A DNA stretch of 64,000 nt from Stereum hirsutum FP-91666 SS1 (lineage: Eukaryota > Basidiomycota > Agaricomycetes > Russulales > Stereaceae): the NCBI RefSeq assembly GCF_000264905.1, contig NW_006763142.1, forward strand, positions 1,651,196-1,715,195, written 5' to 3'. The notes under the pieces were generated by a model. That model worked only from the letters and a program-made list of their open reading frames with translations. It made no database searches and was not told where the DNA came from. Below are positions 48,713 through 59,110 of the stretch, piece after piece (positions within the stretch are counted from its first letter, which is position 1; each line of letters opens with the position of its first letter). Both the position numbers and the translations under genes were made by a program.

Positions 48713-49960
48713 ACCTTCCAGTTCGCGTTGACTTTGATCCGTCACGATACACCTATCGGCACCGAAGTCTATCTTCGTCCCGGCAGGTCCCATTTTTTGG
48801 CCTTTCATTGTCTTTCGATGGATGGAGGATCCTCGGGAAACCGATTCGCCTAACATTCCTGGGACAGTTATCGGGACATGCCTTCGGACTCCCGAAGGCT
48901 TTCTGCGCCAATCTCTGTCCTCCGGTGGAGTCTGGTACCGACCTTACATCGATTTTCTAGGTATAAGGTCGTCCCAAGCGTCCGCTTTATTCATCCTGCA
49001 TTGACATCAACAGGGTGATTTGCTATGTAAGTCGAGGACGATCTTGTTCGTAGCTCGCGATCGTGTACAGAAGTCTCCTCTTTCGATGTACACGCTCTTT
49101 CACCCGTTTTTCTAGGTACGCAACTGCACTATTTTCGACGGCCTCTACCCCTCGTGCCGCGACTGTCATCAACGCCGTCGTATATTTCCATCTCCTCCTT
49201 TTTCCCATGAAACAATGCTGACCAATCGTTCTTCGTGTCCCCATTACGCTATCGTGTCACCGAGCTCCATGTCCAGGCTACTATTGCGTTTCTTGTCTGT
49301 GCTCTCGCTTGTTGCCCTATTGTCGGACGTTCTTTGACAGTGCTCTACATTCTTTGTTTTGGCAGCCCTGGGTCATTTCTGTCGTGACGCGCCACATGTG
49401 GCGTCATGCGGCAAGATATCTTTTGTGCCTCTCTGTGGCAACAAAAAGATCAGAAAGAAAAAGAGATTACCAGCGATCCATACCTCTTAGGGAATTGCAA
49501 TACATATAGGGCAATCTAATTTTTCTGATCGCGATGGTGCACCATGGACTTGTCTTGGACGCAACGAGAGATATCGACGTTTCCCGTCCTTTTGCGTCAA
49601 TTTCGTGTCCATTCACGGTCTTATTTATTTGTCGAGTCCTGTCCTGCCCTTGAGCGTTTCCATTTGCAGTGGCCTTGGATGGAGACGAAGAGCTGTCTTG
49701 CTCTGAGTGGCCGAGAAGTTGAAGGAAACCGACCATAAGTTGTCCGGTTGTGTCCATCACTTTGGTCCATTGTCTCGGGATGAGGACCGTGCACGGACCG
49801 TGCCGATCTGTCTTTCGAAACTCTCGCATTTGTTCACGTCGGGTCTGTATTCGTATCATCATTATACGAGGTCCTACACTGAAAGTTTCTGTCCACAGAT
49901 AGTATTTCGCTCGTAACTATCGACTACGTTGGGCCTCGGTTGGACGCCTCACCTCAACGC

Positions 49961-49967
49961 TTATAAG
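49961..49967 (+). promoter_or_regulatory. TATA-like box of the dehydrogenase gene
   Basis: TTATAAG lies about 65 bp upstream of the ATG at 50031, followed by a pyrimidine-rich stretch. A plausible core promoter, supported only by position and sequence. Confidence 0.35.
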
Positions 49968-50030
49968 GGCCCCATTTTCTGACTTTTCAGTGTATCACCA
50001 GTCCCATTTCCTATCTTCACCACTCGCACT

Positions 50031-51162
50031 ATGTTCGGTCTTCAACCATCCATACCACCTCTCCCCTCTGACCTCTCCTTCGACGGCAAAATCGCCCTTG
50101 TAACCGGAGCAAACGTCGGTCTTGGACTGTCCACCTGCCTCCACCTTCTACAGCACCGCCTCTCCACGCTCCTCATCAGCGTTCGTTCCACCTCGAAGGG
50201 AGTCTCCACGAAGTCTCACCTCCTCGCTGATCCTATCGTCAAATCTCTCGCCGTCCAGCCTACCATTCTCATCTACGAGGCCGAGTTCTCCGACCCCAAA
50301 TCAATCAAGGCGTTAGCGGAGAAGATCCAGAAGGACTTGCGCGATGCGAGGTTGGACATAGTGGTGATGAATGCGGGGCTGGGTGGTTGGGACCTCGAGA
50401 GATCGGAAGCGACGGGCTACGAACTAATGTTCCAAGTTAATTTCGCCTCCACAGCACTCCTCGCCATCCTCCTCCTCCCACTGCTCAAGCACTCCTCGTC
50501 TACCTGTTCCTCCAATGAGCCCGCTCGCCTCACCTTCGTCGGCTCCTCCGCCCACTCCATGACCTCTTTCATCAATCGCGCGACCACCCTCGCCTCGTCC
50601 GACAAGCCCCTCTTCGCTCAATTGTCCGAGTTGGCGTCTAGCATGATGAACGCGCGGCGATACGCCGACTCCAAGATCTTGATCTACATGTTTGCCCGTC
50701 AGCTCGCGAAGCGTGTGGATGTGAAGTCAGGGAGCGGTAGTCGCGGCGTTGTGATCAACGATATGTGTCCTGGGATGGTGACAACGAGTATAGATAGGAC
50801 AGTGCCGGCATGGAGTACTCCTCTGGTGTGGCTCTTCAAGGGATGGCGAGCGCGGACGGCTGAAGAGGGCGGGAGGATAGTCGTGTATGCGGCTGCGGTG
50901 GTCGGGAAGGAGAGTCATGGAGAGTTCTTGGCTCATGAGAAGATTACGAGGTGAGATGTCCATTCTTTCATGGATCTATCATCAGCAGATACGATGCAGA
51001 GCTGACGGATCGGTGAATATTGACCTCTTGTACAGAACCAAGGCATTGGAGTTCATTGAGACTAAGGATGGGACGGCGATTGAAAAGAAGATGTGGAAAG
51101 AGATATCAGCACTGGCAGAGGAAGTAGCACCGGAAAGTATGGAGGTAGCGGGACTTCATTGA
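50031..51162 (+). CDS. Short-chain dehydrogenase/reductase
   Basis: Two exons, 50031-50950 and 51036-51162, join in phase (donor GTGAGA, acceptor TACAG), giving about 348 residues. The Rossmann-fold cofactor motif is KIALVTGANVGLGLSTCLHL (TGxxxGxG). DIVVMNAGLGG contains the NAG motif. The catalytic Ser is in RLTFVGSSAH, and the Tyr/Lys pair is in ARRYADSKIL (YxxxK). INDMCPGMVTTSI is the usual PG motif after the active site. This arrangement resembles fungal retinol-dehydrogenase-like or WW-domain oxidoreductase-like SDRs that use NADPH. The substrate is not known; no metabolic cluster genes lie beside it. Confidence 0.9.
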
Positions 51163-51642
51163 TCACCGAGTCTTGCATATTGTTCGACACTTTGATACGT
51201 CTAATCTTACTTGATGTGCTCCGAACCTCCGAGATGAGCGAAGGACGTAGGTCCACCCTCTATGCGTCATGACGTCCCTGTAAGTTCTGTTCAACGACTC
51301 GCCGACCTTTGGAGCAAGACACCTTAGCGAGGAATAGTGAAGGAGAGTAGCGACTGACCGTAGTGCAACCGCACGTAAGGCCTCGGTTTTTTTTCGAATC
51401 CTTAAGGGTCCCGTCGCGATATTGGGCGTGAAGTGCAACAAGCGGAACGTTGACAGTTAGATCAGCACACGGGACGACGCTCTGGAAAGGGTATCCTTCC
51501 TTATATCGAACGAGGAGACACATGCCCACCGAACGAATCGAAATAGTGAGAAAAAGAGACGTTATATAGCCCGACCTACTCGTATGGATACACCCAGACG
51601 TCACCTGAGCCACTGCAGCGCGTACTGTCGTCGTCAGATCCG
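51163..51642. other. Spacer between convergent genes
   Basis: About 480 bp between the 3' ends of the dehydrogenase (+) and COG8 (-). No supported gene or repeat. Confidence 0.4.
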
Positions 51643-53643
51643 TCATTCTCCCTCTGCGCTGTCTTCCCTCTCCTTCCCTCCGTTCGCCCCATCCAGCCAA
51701 CTTCTCCACTCAATCATAACCCGCTCCAGATTCTCTCCCATCTTTCTCTCGTCACCGTCCTCTCCATCCATAACCTCCGAAGATACCCCGTAAACGCCCT
51801 CACTCAACCCCCCCCTCAAAAATGGAACGAGCACCTGGATCCAAACCTCACCCACCCGCCTAACGATCAATACTTCTCTCTCCCTCGCTCCCTTCTCTAT
51901 CTCTGTCGCGTCATCATCTCCTTCTGATCTGCCCAACCCGTCCTCGACAATCTTCACATAATTCAACAACACATCCCCACTCCTCGCCAACGCCTCGTCC
52001 AAATTCAATAGAAGGACAGGTAGCAACGCAGCCGGCGCGAGCAATCTCAACGAGTTAAACGTCGTCAGGATCGCGTTCACGTATACCGCGAGCGAGGGGT
52101 ACGAAGTCAACATATGCGGCGGAACATGCGCCGGCGTCCCATCCAACACGTTTGATTGAACTGCCTGCGGAACCTGTATCGCGCCCAGAGGGGTCGTCAA
52201 AACCAACCACCCGCTCGGCAACCTCCCCCCCTTCGCGTTGGCTCCCGACCGCGTCTCCCTCTGCACGAGCGCAACGAACTCATCCGTCGCGTTCTTCAGC
52301 GCGGACTCGACGCTCCCCCGGACGGCATCCTCGAATATTGGACCCAACAGGCCTCTGAAATCGAGGCCAATGCGGGAGAAGGAGGTGGCGCAGTAGGTGA
52401 GTTGGGTGAGGAGGGATGTGAGCGAGGAGGGGTCTTGGATGTGAGGAAGAACGGTTTGGAGGGTGGGGAGGAGGAGGGTGTGGATCGCGTTGGATGTGAA
52501 GGTCGGGAGGAGGGTGAGGATGAAGGCGGACGGTGTTCGTGGCGAGGTGGAGGACGTAGGGGAGGACAGTGTCGGGGTGCTTGAGCGGAGAGGAAGGGGG
52601 GTGAGTGTTTTCGGTGGAGTTGATGTTCCGGTTGTTGTGGAAGACGCAGACGGCGTGAGGAAGATGGTCGAAAATTGAGTGACGACATCATGTACACCCT
52701 CCCTCCACACATCCACATACTTCTTTAAATATCTAACCCATCCCTCCTTCCCGATACCAACCCCCGTACCCACTCCCACTCCCACACCAACTTCACCCTC
52801 CATCCCAGCCCCGACAGCCCTCAACGCTGCCTCCAAACACTCCCCCCTCCCGCTCAAAAACGCTATCGCCAATTCCTCTTCCCCTTCCTCCCCAGCTCCA
52901 AACACCCCCATCTTCCTCAAAAACCCCACCGCCTTCCAGAGCGCCGGAAGCTTAACCCCCGGCTCCCTCAAGATCCCCACTAGCCCCTGCACCAACCCCC
53001 TAATCGCGCCATCCACCTCAGCCTTCACATCCGCCACCACCCTCACGTCCGGGAACTTCGCCGCGAGGGCGGTCGCGTGGGAATGTAGGTCGAGAGCCTC
53101 CGCGTAGAAGCCGTTCCGGATGCAGGTCTCGGTGAGGAAAGGGAGCTCCAGGATGTCGTTGAGTTTTGAGGATTGGTCGAGGACGAGAGAGGCTTTTTGG
53201 CGTTCGGATTGGACGTGTTTGATTTGGGTGGAGAATGATTTCGAGGAGGATTCGAGGGCGGGAAGTGTGTCTAGTAATGTTGACAGGGAGGTGGAGAAGG
53301 TGTCGAGAGAGGAGTGAAGGGAGGATGTTGAGGTATGGAGCGAGAGGAAGGTGGGGTAGGAGGAAGTGCAGAGGGTTGTGAGGGCGTTGGTGAGTTGGGA
53401 GGAGGTGGACGAGAGCGAGGTGGGCTCCGAGAGGAGGGAAGGGAGGGGAAGAGTCGTTAGGTGGGAGAGGTAGGCGGAGGTCAGGGTAGATTGCAGATCT
53501 ATTGATTGTTTGGCGTTGGATGACGGCGAAGAGGATGTAGAAGCCGAGGGACCGCTGAGAAGTTCAACCAGGGAAGAGAGATCGGAGGTCGCGGTGGATG
53601 GGTGTGATTGTCTTGTAAGCGAGAGTGGGGGTACAGTTGTCAT
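51643..53643 (-). CDS. COG8: Conserved oligomeric Golgi complex subunit 8 (COG8)
   Basis: COG8 is part of lobe B of the COG tethering complex, which captures retrograde vesicles at the Golgi. The N-terminal half matches the Dor1/COG8 family: AYLSHLTTLPLPSLLSEP, TLCTSSYPTFLSLHTSTSSL, then LDQSSKLNDILELPFLTETC and IRNGFYAEALDLHSHATAL, followed by LWKAVGFLRKMGVF and YLKKYVDVWREGVHDVV. The C-terminal half contains a low-complexity Thr/Ser/Pro insert (about 390-440) and the family helical region (ILTTFNSLRLLAPAALLPVL). I start at the Met at 53643 (MTTVPPLSL). An in-frame Met at 53700 would add a hydrophobic 19-residue stretch not expected for this peripheral cytosolic protein. The gene is a single exon of about 666 residues. 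Confidence 0.87.
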   Translation of the reverse strand: MTTVPPLSLTRQSHPSTATSDLSSLVELLSGPSASTSSSPSSNAKQSIDLQSTLTSAYLSHLTTLPLPSLLSEPTSLSSTSSQLTNALTTLCTSSYPTFLSLHTSTSSLHSSLDTFSTSLSTLLDTLPALESSSKSFSTQIKHVQSERQKASLVLDQSSKLNDILELPFLTETCIRNGFYAEALDLHSHATALAAKFPDVRVVADVKAEVDGAIRGLVQGLVGILREPGVKLPALWKAVGFLRKMGVFGAGEEGEEELAIAFLSGRGECLEAALRAVGAGMEGEVGVGVGVGTGVGIGKEGWVRYLKKYVDVWREGVHDVVTQFSTIFLTPSASSTTTGTSTPPKTLTPLPLRSSTPTLSSPTSSTSPRTPSAFILTLLPTFTSNAIHTLLLPTLQTVLPHIQDPSSLTSLLTQLTYCATSFSRIGLDFRGLLGPIFEDAVRGSVESALKNATDEFVALVQRETRSGANAKGGRLPSGWLVLTTPLGAIQVPQAVQSNVLDGTPAHVPPHMLTSYPSLAVYVNAILTTFNSLRLLAPAALLPVLLLNLDEALARSGDVLLNYVKIVEDGLGRSEGDDDATEIEKGAREREVLIVRRVGEVWIQVLVPFLRGGLSEGVYGVSSEVMDGEDGDERKMGENLERVMIEWRSWLDGANGGKEREDSAEGE

Positions 53644-55560
53644 GGTTGCTAGACTCAACATAAGTATCAGCACAACGAACGCGCTCGGAAAGAGATCCAA
53701 TGGAACGAAAAGAGGAGAGAGTACGGTGCAACCCTAGATTGATGTGGCGCGCCACACGATCAACGGACTTCAAGATCAGGTAGACTGGCAGGACGACGCA
53801 ATAGCGGATCTCCTACAAGCCCCGTACGGTTCGGTATTTGTACGTGAGGTACACAATAGGTTAGGCGCAGAGACGGATGCCAAAGGCATCCTAAATGGCT
53901 TCGCAGACAGGACAGTCCTCTGCAGCGAAGTCTGCGAAACAGGGTCTACATCCCGAAGGGCAGTAGCAATGGCAGCGTTCTAGACATAAAGCAGACCCTT
54001 CAGACATAGTAGCCGTTCCAGAACATAGAGTTGGTGGAGGCAAAACACTGGCAAGATACTGGAGATCATTCGAGACATCAAATGTCAGGGGTTCTGTGCG
54101 TGGGCGAATGGCAGACATAGGTATAGATGGTGAAATTGTTCGGCAGGAGTACATTGTGACAGTATAAGGATCTAGAGTATAAACATCCGTAGGTTCGACA
54201 CCGTCAGCTGGATAGCAGAGACTCGACGAACTTACAGACGCACCGGTGGTCATGCACTGCTCACGAACACGCCATATCCTGATCCGTATCTCTCCCTCAT
54301 TCTTGATTCCTCTGGAGGAGCACTGCAGAACCAATCGCCCGGGCCAAGCGCGCATATAATTTCGAGACAACCTCACAAATCCACGCATATATTCTGCAGA
54401 GTACATCGTATACCCCAAACTCACCTGTTATGAGGCTCCGAAACTTGACCGATGTCAAACGAGACGGATAGCTACGTAGTCGGTACAGCTCGATATCAGA
54501 ATGTTATTGCGTAAGATCTAGAAGAGAAAGTCGGGCGCACCTCGCAAAAAAAAATTCCAAGTCCCAATACTCGGTTGTCGTCGTTTCGAACAGCGATGAA
54601 GTCACGCAATCGGCGACGCATCCCGCAGGCGCTCATGATCACGTGGTGAATATGCCACTCTCGCTCTTGTCTCGTGCCTGCCTCCAGCTGCCTCCATTCT
54701 TATAAGTTATGACGACGAGGCAGCAGTGCCCCACCTCTCCTTTTCCTCCTTTGTCTGCTCTTCAGCGAGGCTTAATTTTGTGATCTGTTGACCGGAACCC
54801 TCGGATCTTTCCGACTGACGGATAAGTTACTACGAGATATTATCTCGATTTTGAAATCCTACGTAGTTGCGGCAAGTTCCCAAGCTAAGAAACATCGTGT
54901 GCAAGTACATTAGAGCGAAGACGACCTCAGTGGCTACCTGAACCTAATCGGGAGAATCAGTGAGTGCCGGGTTACGCGCAAGCGTCGGCGTGGCAGCCTC
55001 ATGCTTGTTCATACTAATAGCCTTGAGCGACCTTGAAGGATCCGCATTTTCCTTTACCAGCTCTACTCATTCGATGGTTTTTTTCTTGCTCATAACCTCA
55101 AGCGGCCTTGAGGGCTCCACATTTTCGTTTACCAGCTTTGCTGATTCATGGCGTTTTGGGCTCAAAGGGACAGAACGTGTGTTGACCTCTTATGCATCCC
55201 TAATACATATTTATATGCTCTCATTTACCTCTAGCCGTGCGAGGAGCGACGCTCACCAGGGTCATGCTGGTTCAGGGTCCCATCTTATTGAGAGATATCA
55301 ATTTATTCAGTACGTCGCACCATCGATTTCAATCGTTCGTCTATCTACTCTACCCTGATCAGTGCAGAGGTTCACTTGCATTGTCTTCATGTGTTAACTC
55401 TTTCTGTCGCTTCGCATTCAGCCACCAACCATCCCTACTTGTGTAGCATACCTCTTCTCTGTTTCGGAACCAAGCCTCTCTACGTTTGTACCAGTAAACT
55501 CCTGTCTCCGATCTGGAGAGGCTTCCTCCTCGCAATTAGGCTCAGGAAACCTATCAGTAG
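53644..55560. other. Intergenic with weak ORFs
   Basis: Includes the COG8 promoter side, the doubtful minus-strand ORF at 53891-54424 and a direct repeat: a stretch with ACCTTGAAGG and TTTACCAGCT near 55030-55085 recurs, diverged, about 72 bp further on. No gene is firmly supported. Confidence 0.35.
53891..54424 (-). CDS. Doubtful Cys-rich hypothetical ORF
   Basis: A 177-residue frame whose last 32 residues are rich in Cys (CLERCHCYCPSGCRPCF, then EDCPVC). The closing CPxC recalls the end of a RING finger, but the earlier Cys/His spacing does not fit a standard RING, and the first half is not recognisable. It may be a 3' exon of a longer gene or not a gene. Confidence 0.25.
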   Translation of the reverse strand: MSLGYTMYSAEYMRGFVRLSRNYMRAWPGRLVLQCSSRGIKNEGEIRIRIWRVREQCMTTGASVSSSSLCYPADGVEPTDVYTLDPYTVTMYSCRTISPSIPMSAIRPRTEPLTFDVSNDLQYLASVLPPPTLCSGTATMSEGSALCLERCHCYCPSGCRPCFADFAAEDCPVCEAI

Positions 55561-55872
55561 AGGTACACCCGGTCTGCTAAATCGTTCATCTATGCATTGC
55601 CTACCCGAGCCTATCAGTTCCTCACTCCCCCTGCCTTCACAGATAGCTCTCATGATCGCAACACCTACGATCTATACGCTTATTACCGCGCCATGGGTTT
55701 CAACTTCTATAACGACCCGTATTACTACCGTCCAGGACCTGCTGTGGCGCGCTATGGAGGCTCAGAGGACAGTAAGGTGTGGACGGTGGATGAGACGATT
55801 GGGACGTTGATGGGTGCGGCGATTGGAGCGTGGGGTGGATATATTCTCGGTAGGCATTGGACGTTGTGGTGA
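55561..55872 (+). CDS. 3' exon of a small hypothetical membrane protein
   Basis: After a possible acceptor (TCAGTAG, ending at 55560) the frame stays open to TGA at 55870-55872. It encodes about 103 residues, starting RYTRSAKSFIYAL and ending TIGTLMGAAIGAWGGYILGR before HWTLW. The C-terminal hydrophobic stretch with GxxxG spacing looks like a membrane helix. There is no ATG at the start of the frame, so upstream exons are needed; candidates between 54960 and 55550 could not be joined with confidence. No family is recognised. Confidence 0.35.
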   Translation, partial: RYTRSAKSFIYALPTRAYQFLTPPAFTDSSHDRNTYDLYAYYRAMGFNFYNDPYYYRPGPAVARYGGSEDSKVWTVDETIGTLMGAAIGAWGGYILGRHWTLW

Positions 55873-56541
55873 TGCTCCAGGATGGATATAGGAATTGACA
55901 GGCGACAGAGGAAGACCGTTCGATTCAGCAGTCAATGCCGTAGGAAGTATATTGAAGTGAAATGTATCTATCTACTTGTCTGCTCTGTCTTTCTCCTGGC
56001 CATCATTTTTTTTATCTACTATCCGTAGAAGTATGACCGGCATCCCTCCCGTTATATAGACGTTGTAAATCGCTTTCCGTGTTATACTGACCCTCAAATA
56101 AAAGCTTTTGTGCTATGTATATGCGATACTGAGTGGATGAATAGACTCATGTTTTCGTCGATCGGTAACTAGATAGCTCCATCACCGGATGTATCGTATT
56201 TATGTCGGCATAAGAAGGACTTATATGATTAACAAGCGGAATATGCACATTGTCACCTGGCTCAGCAACGATGAAACTTTTTGCCTCAAGCAGAGTACTG
56301 GTTCTTCGGCATCGTCGGTAAACCATTCACGATACAGGCAGACTGAGTTGGTACACCAAGGTAGATCTACAGAGAAGAACAAACGGATGCTCTAGAAATG
56401 AGTCAGTAGCAGATACGGGAACGAGAGATAAGAGATGAAATATAAACAGCTCTCATGGCATGATGGAAAGGTAAAGGGGGGGGGGGGAAATGGAACACCT
56501 CTCTAGGCTTGACGGCACAATCTTCAGGATTCTTTACCATA

Positions 56542-56690
56542 CTGTACTTTTTCGACCAACTGTTCGCCCGATTAGGAAATTCCTAGGGTTGGGGTTGGCC
56601 GATGAACCTCGATTTCTAATCGGAGCTCATCGGCACCCTCAGATTTTTCCCCGCGTGACGCGTGACGAACAGTTGGTCGAAAAAGTACAG
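56542..56690. mobile_element. 149-bp MITE with perfect inverted ends and flanking TA
   Basis: Bases 56539-56566 and 56666-56693 are perfect 28-bp inverted copies containing CTGTACTTTTTCGACCAACT. Both sides can be read as TA (56540-56541 and 56691-56692), which would be the duplicated TA target of a Tc1/mariner-type element, leaving a 149-bp insert. No coding frame is present. Confidence 0.7.
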
Positions 56691-56814
56691 TATATACAGA
56701 AATTGTTCGTCCCGACAATCGAAATTGTAGTACAGGCTCAATGTCAATAAAAGTATCAGTCGGTAGCACAACCTAGCGCAGTGTTCGGATCAAGGTGCAG
56801 GGCCACACCTGTGG

Positions 56815-56957
56815 AGGGCGGTATGTATATCCATATCCGGAGGCCCCCGTCCGCTCGCAGCTCGCGCAAACAAGCATGTTGATGCCACGCTTGTTTGCGC
56901 GAGATGCGAGCGGACGGGGGCCTCTGAATTGCTAGGTATCAACATGCATACCGCCCT
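56815..56957. repeat. Nested foldback, long GC-rich hairpin
   Basis: Inner arms 56840-56875 and 56889-56924 pair at 35 of 36 positions (GAGGCCCCCGTCCGCTCGCA and 16 further bases) around a 13-base loop. Outer arms AGGGCGGTATG (56815-56825) and its inverse (56947-56957) also match exactly. It looks like a foldback or hairpin-forming element. Confidence 0.75.
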
Positions 56958-57222
56958 AGCGGCTTGGACTGATGGCCTCCGAAGACATCAATCAAAGCTG
57001 CTCCCTGACCCTCCCAAATAAAACGACGGAAACGGTAAATGTCAGGCTCCCGGAGCGCTCGTATGTATATAAAGCGATAAGTATCAAGATACGTTCTGGT
57101 GGCAGCCTTCAGTTACTCGCGATGAATATGTTATGGGATGTATGAGCGACGTACTATTATCACGAGCTGCGTGCTCATTTGCTAACATTTTTATAACGTC
57201 CGTGTCGTACTAAAATTCCTCA

Positions 57223-58375
57223 TCAGCTTATGGTCATACTCTGAAACGGATATTTATCACGAGATGACTGTGTACCTTCACTTCTGACAACGACCTCTTT
57301 ATCTGCTCTGTAGCAATCGCCTGACGGATGTTGAGGAGAGTCTGCGAACCCGATCGGACACGGTATGTGAGCTTCAAATAGGTACACAGGTAAAAGAGAT
57401 AAAGATACATACATTAAACTCCTCTATTGCGCTGCTTACGTCTTGCTCGCACCTTTGAAGATCACTCAGAGTGTCCTTCCGAGTTAAGAATCGCTTCCAT
57501 TTAGATTTACTGTAACGAGAGAGCACGTCGATGATTAGGTAGAGCCGTCTGAGCTCAACAACAATATAGACCATGAATAATTGTTTGTCAGCCCAGATAG
57601 GTAGTCACGACACATACTCTTCAAGGAGCCTGAGTGGCTTGCGAAAGTCCTCTGGGCAAACTTCTTGTTTCTTCATATCCTCGTAAACGTCGAGAATGAT
57701 GCCCTGGAGCCGAATGACTCGCTCCCCTAACACAGAAAATGTAGTTGCGACCGTCTCCATCTCCTGGAAACCGACACATACGTATGAGTGTTTTGTGAAC
57801 GATGAATCATATCTGAAGGCAGCTCACGCTGTTTGCTCTGACAATGTATGCGATGACCTTGGCGAGGCACTCCACATAAGGAATTCCCTGCGTCATCTGC
57901 GATGCTTCGACGAGCACAGGACCCGCCAACGTCACAAGCTCTAGAACTGCCTTTCTGTGGGTGCCTGAGCCGAAGATTCTGCGAGCTAATAGTAGTGACA
58001 ATGAAGGATAATGAGGAAAAAGTCGATAGGTTCCTCGTAAGCGATTGGGACCCACCACGCCGAGCAGGATTCGGTTTCTTCGAGGATGACTGGGAAACAT
58101 GGCTATCGTGGTGTATTGAGTAGTGGCTGAGGAGCGACATGGCATTAATGGGAGATTCGGTAGTAGTAGTGGTCCGTATCGACGGTGTGGCCGCAGCTAA
58201 ACTCGGTACTATCAGCTTCATGAGTGCTGAATGGCTTGAATCTAGACGTACCTTTGCGCGGCGGCCACTTGTCTTTTATGCGCTTGAGCAGTGGCAGGTC
58301 GAGACCGTCAGCGTTAGGCTGAGCACAGGGAAGAGATGGGGAGGAGGTCTCAAGGAAAGACCATGGGAGCAGCAA
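57223..58375 (-). CDS. Small protein resembling the MLKL/HeLo-like four-helix-bundle domain
   Basis: Six exons join in phase on the minus strand. After a low-complexity start (PLLKRIKDKWPPRK; TTTTTESPINAMSL) they give KAVLELVTLAGPVLVEASQ, VECLAKVIAYIVRANS, then EMETVATTFSVLGERVIRLQ and GIILDVYEDMKKQEV, RKPLRLLEDKSKWKRFLTRK and DLQRCEQDVSSAIEEFN, then TLLNIRQAIATEQIKRSL. The pattern of helices, with a KRFL segment then a Cys/Gln-rich helix and a final brace-like helix, resembles the N-terminal domain of fungal MLKL/HeLo-like cell-death proteins. Unlike most, no kinase, NACHT or repeat domain follows: the frame stops at 57223 with SMTIS. This could be a stand-alone domain or a truncated gene. 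Start codon uncertain. Confidence 0.45.
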
Positions 58376-58639
58376 GCTGGGGAGGAACGAAGAGCGGAAG
58401 AGAAGTACTCATAAGCAGCACGACCATGATCTCACGACGAAGAACAACACTGCCTCGAGCTCATGGCAGTGTACTTAAGCTATATCGACATCAATGCGTC
58501 CAAATGCGTGTATTTGGGGATGCGAAGTCTTACGTCCAGAGCTATTCTTGGATATCATGTGCCTACAAGGATCTATACTGTTCCCTGAACCATCCATAAG
58601 CACCGAACCAACGGAGTAGCATCGCTTTCTCAATGGAGC
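58376..58639. other. 5' flank of the four-helix protein
   Basis: Short stretch upstream of the gene at 57223-58375. No other feature is supported. Confidence 0.35.
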
Positions 58640-59110
58640 GCCTACCGGTGCCCCCATACCCTTGTAAGAGAGCCAAAAAAAAAAAGTGCACTCCGAAGGC
58701 ATACGGGACATGCATAAACGAACTTACCTAGCAAACGAACTTACTGTAAGTCTACGTGTATACCCATGTAAGTATTCTCGTTTGACAGCCAAAAAAATGC
58801 TCCGCCCGAGACATTTGTGACATGAAGAAACGAACTTACCGTAGGAAACGAACTTACTGTAGTCTAACCGTATCGACGGTGCTCGTTCGACGTGAAGAAA
58901 TGATACTAAGCTTGGAAACGAACTTACTATAGTCTATGTGTATACACATGTAAGCATGCTCATACGATGTGTAGAATCGCAACTAACATTGGAAACGAAC
59001 TTACTGTAGTCTACGTGTATACACTCATAAGTATGCTCACCCAAGGTGAAGAAACGAACTTACTGTAGACTGTAGTCCACGCATATAGACTTCAATTACC
59101 AAGCGAACTT
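58640..59110. repeat. Degenerate tandem repeat around GAAACGAACTTACTGTAGTC
   Basis: AAACGAACTTAC occurs about ten times, usually followed by TGTAGTCTACGTGTATACAC and spaced about 20-115 bp apart. Two longer units, each starting with AGCCAAAAAA, are 116 bp apart (58672 and 58788). Units are diverged but keep the core motif, as in a decayed minisatellite. Confidence 0.65.

Larger units (their letters stand above)
47939..50030. other. Intergenic, about 2.1 kb, contains an inverted-repeat element
   Basis: Holds the Nudix 3' flank, the inverted-repeat element at 48264-48712 and about 1.3 kb of further sequence without a supported gene. The frames at 48300-49000 lie inside or beside the repeat element and are probably not coding. 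Confidence 0.4.
55873..57222. other. Intergenic with two inverted-repeat elements
   Basis: No supported gene. Contains the TA-flanked MITE at 56542-56690 and the foldback at 56815-56957, and a G-homopolymer near 56477-56488. Confidence 0.4.

Noticed and set aside
53644..53700. Upstream in-frame Met adding a hydrophobic leader to COG8
   Set aside because: COG8 is a peripheral cytosolic protein; the family similarity begins after the Met at 53643.
53891..54424. RING-finger E3 ligase
   Set aside because: Cys spacing does not fit a RING apart from the final CPxC, and the first half of the motif is missing.
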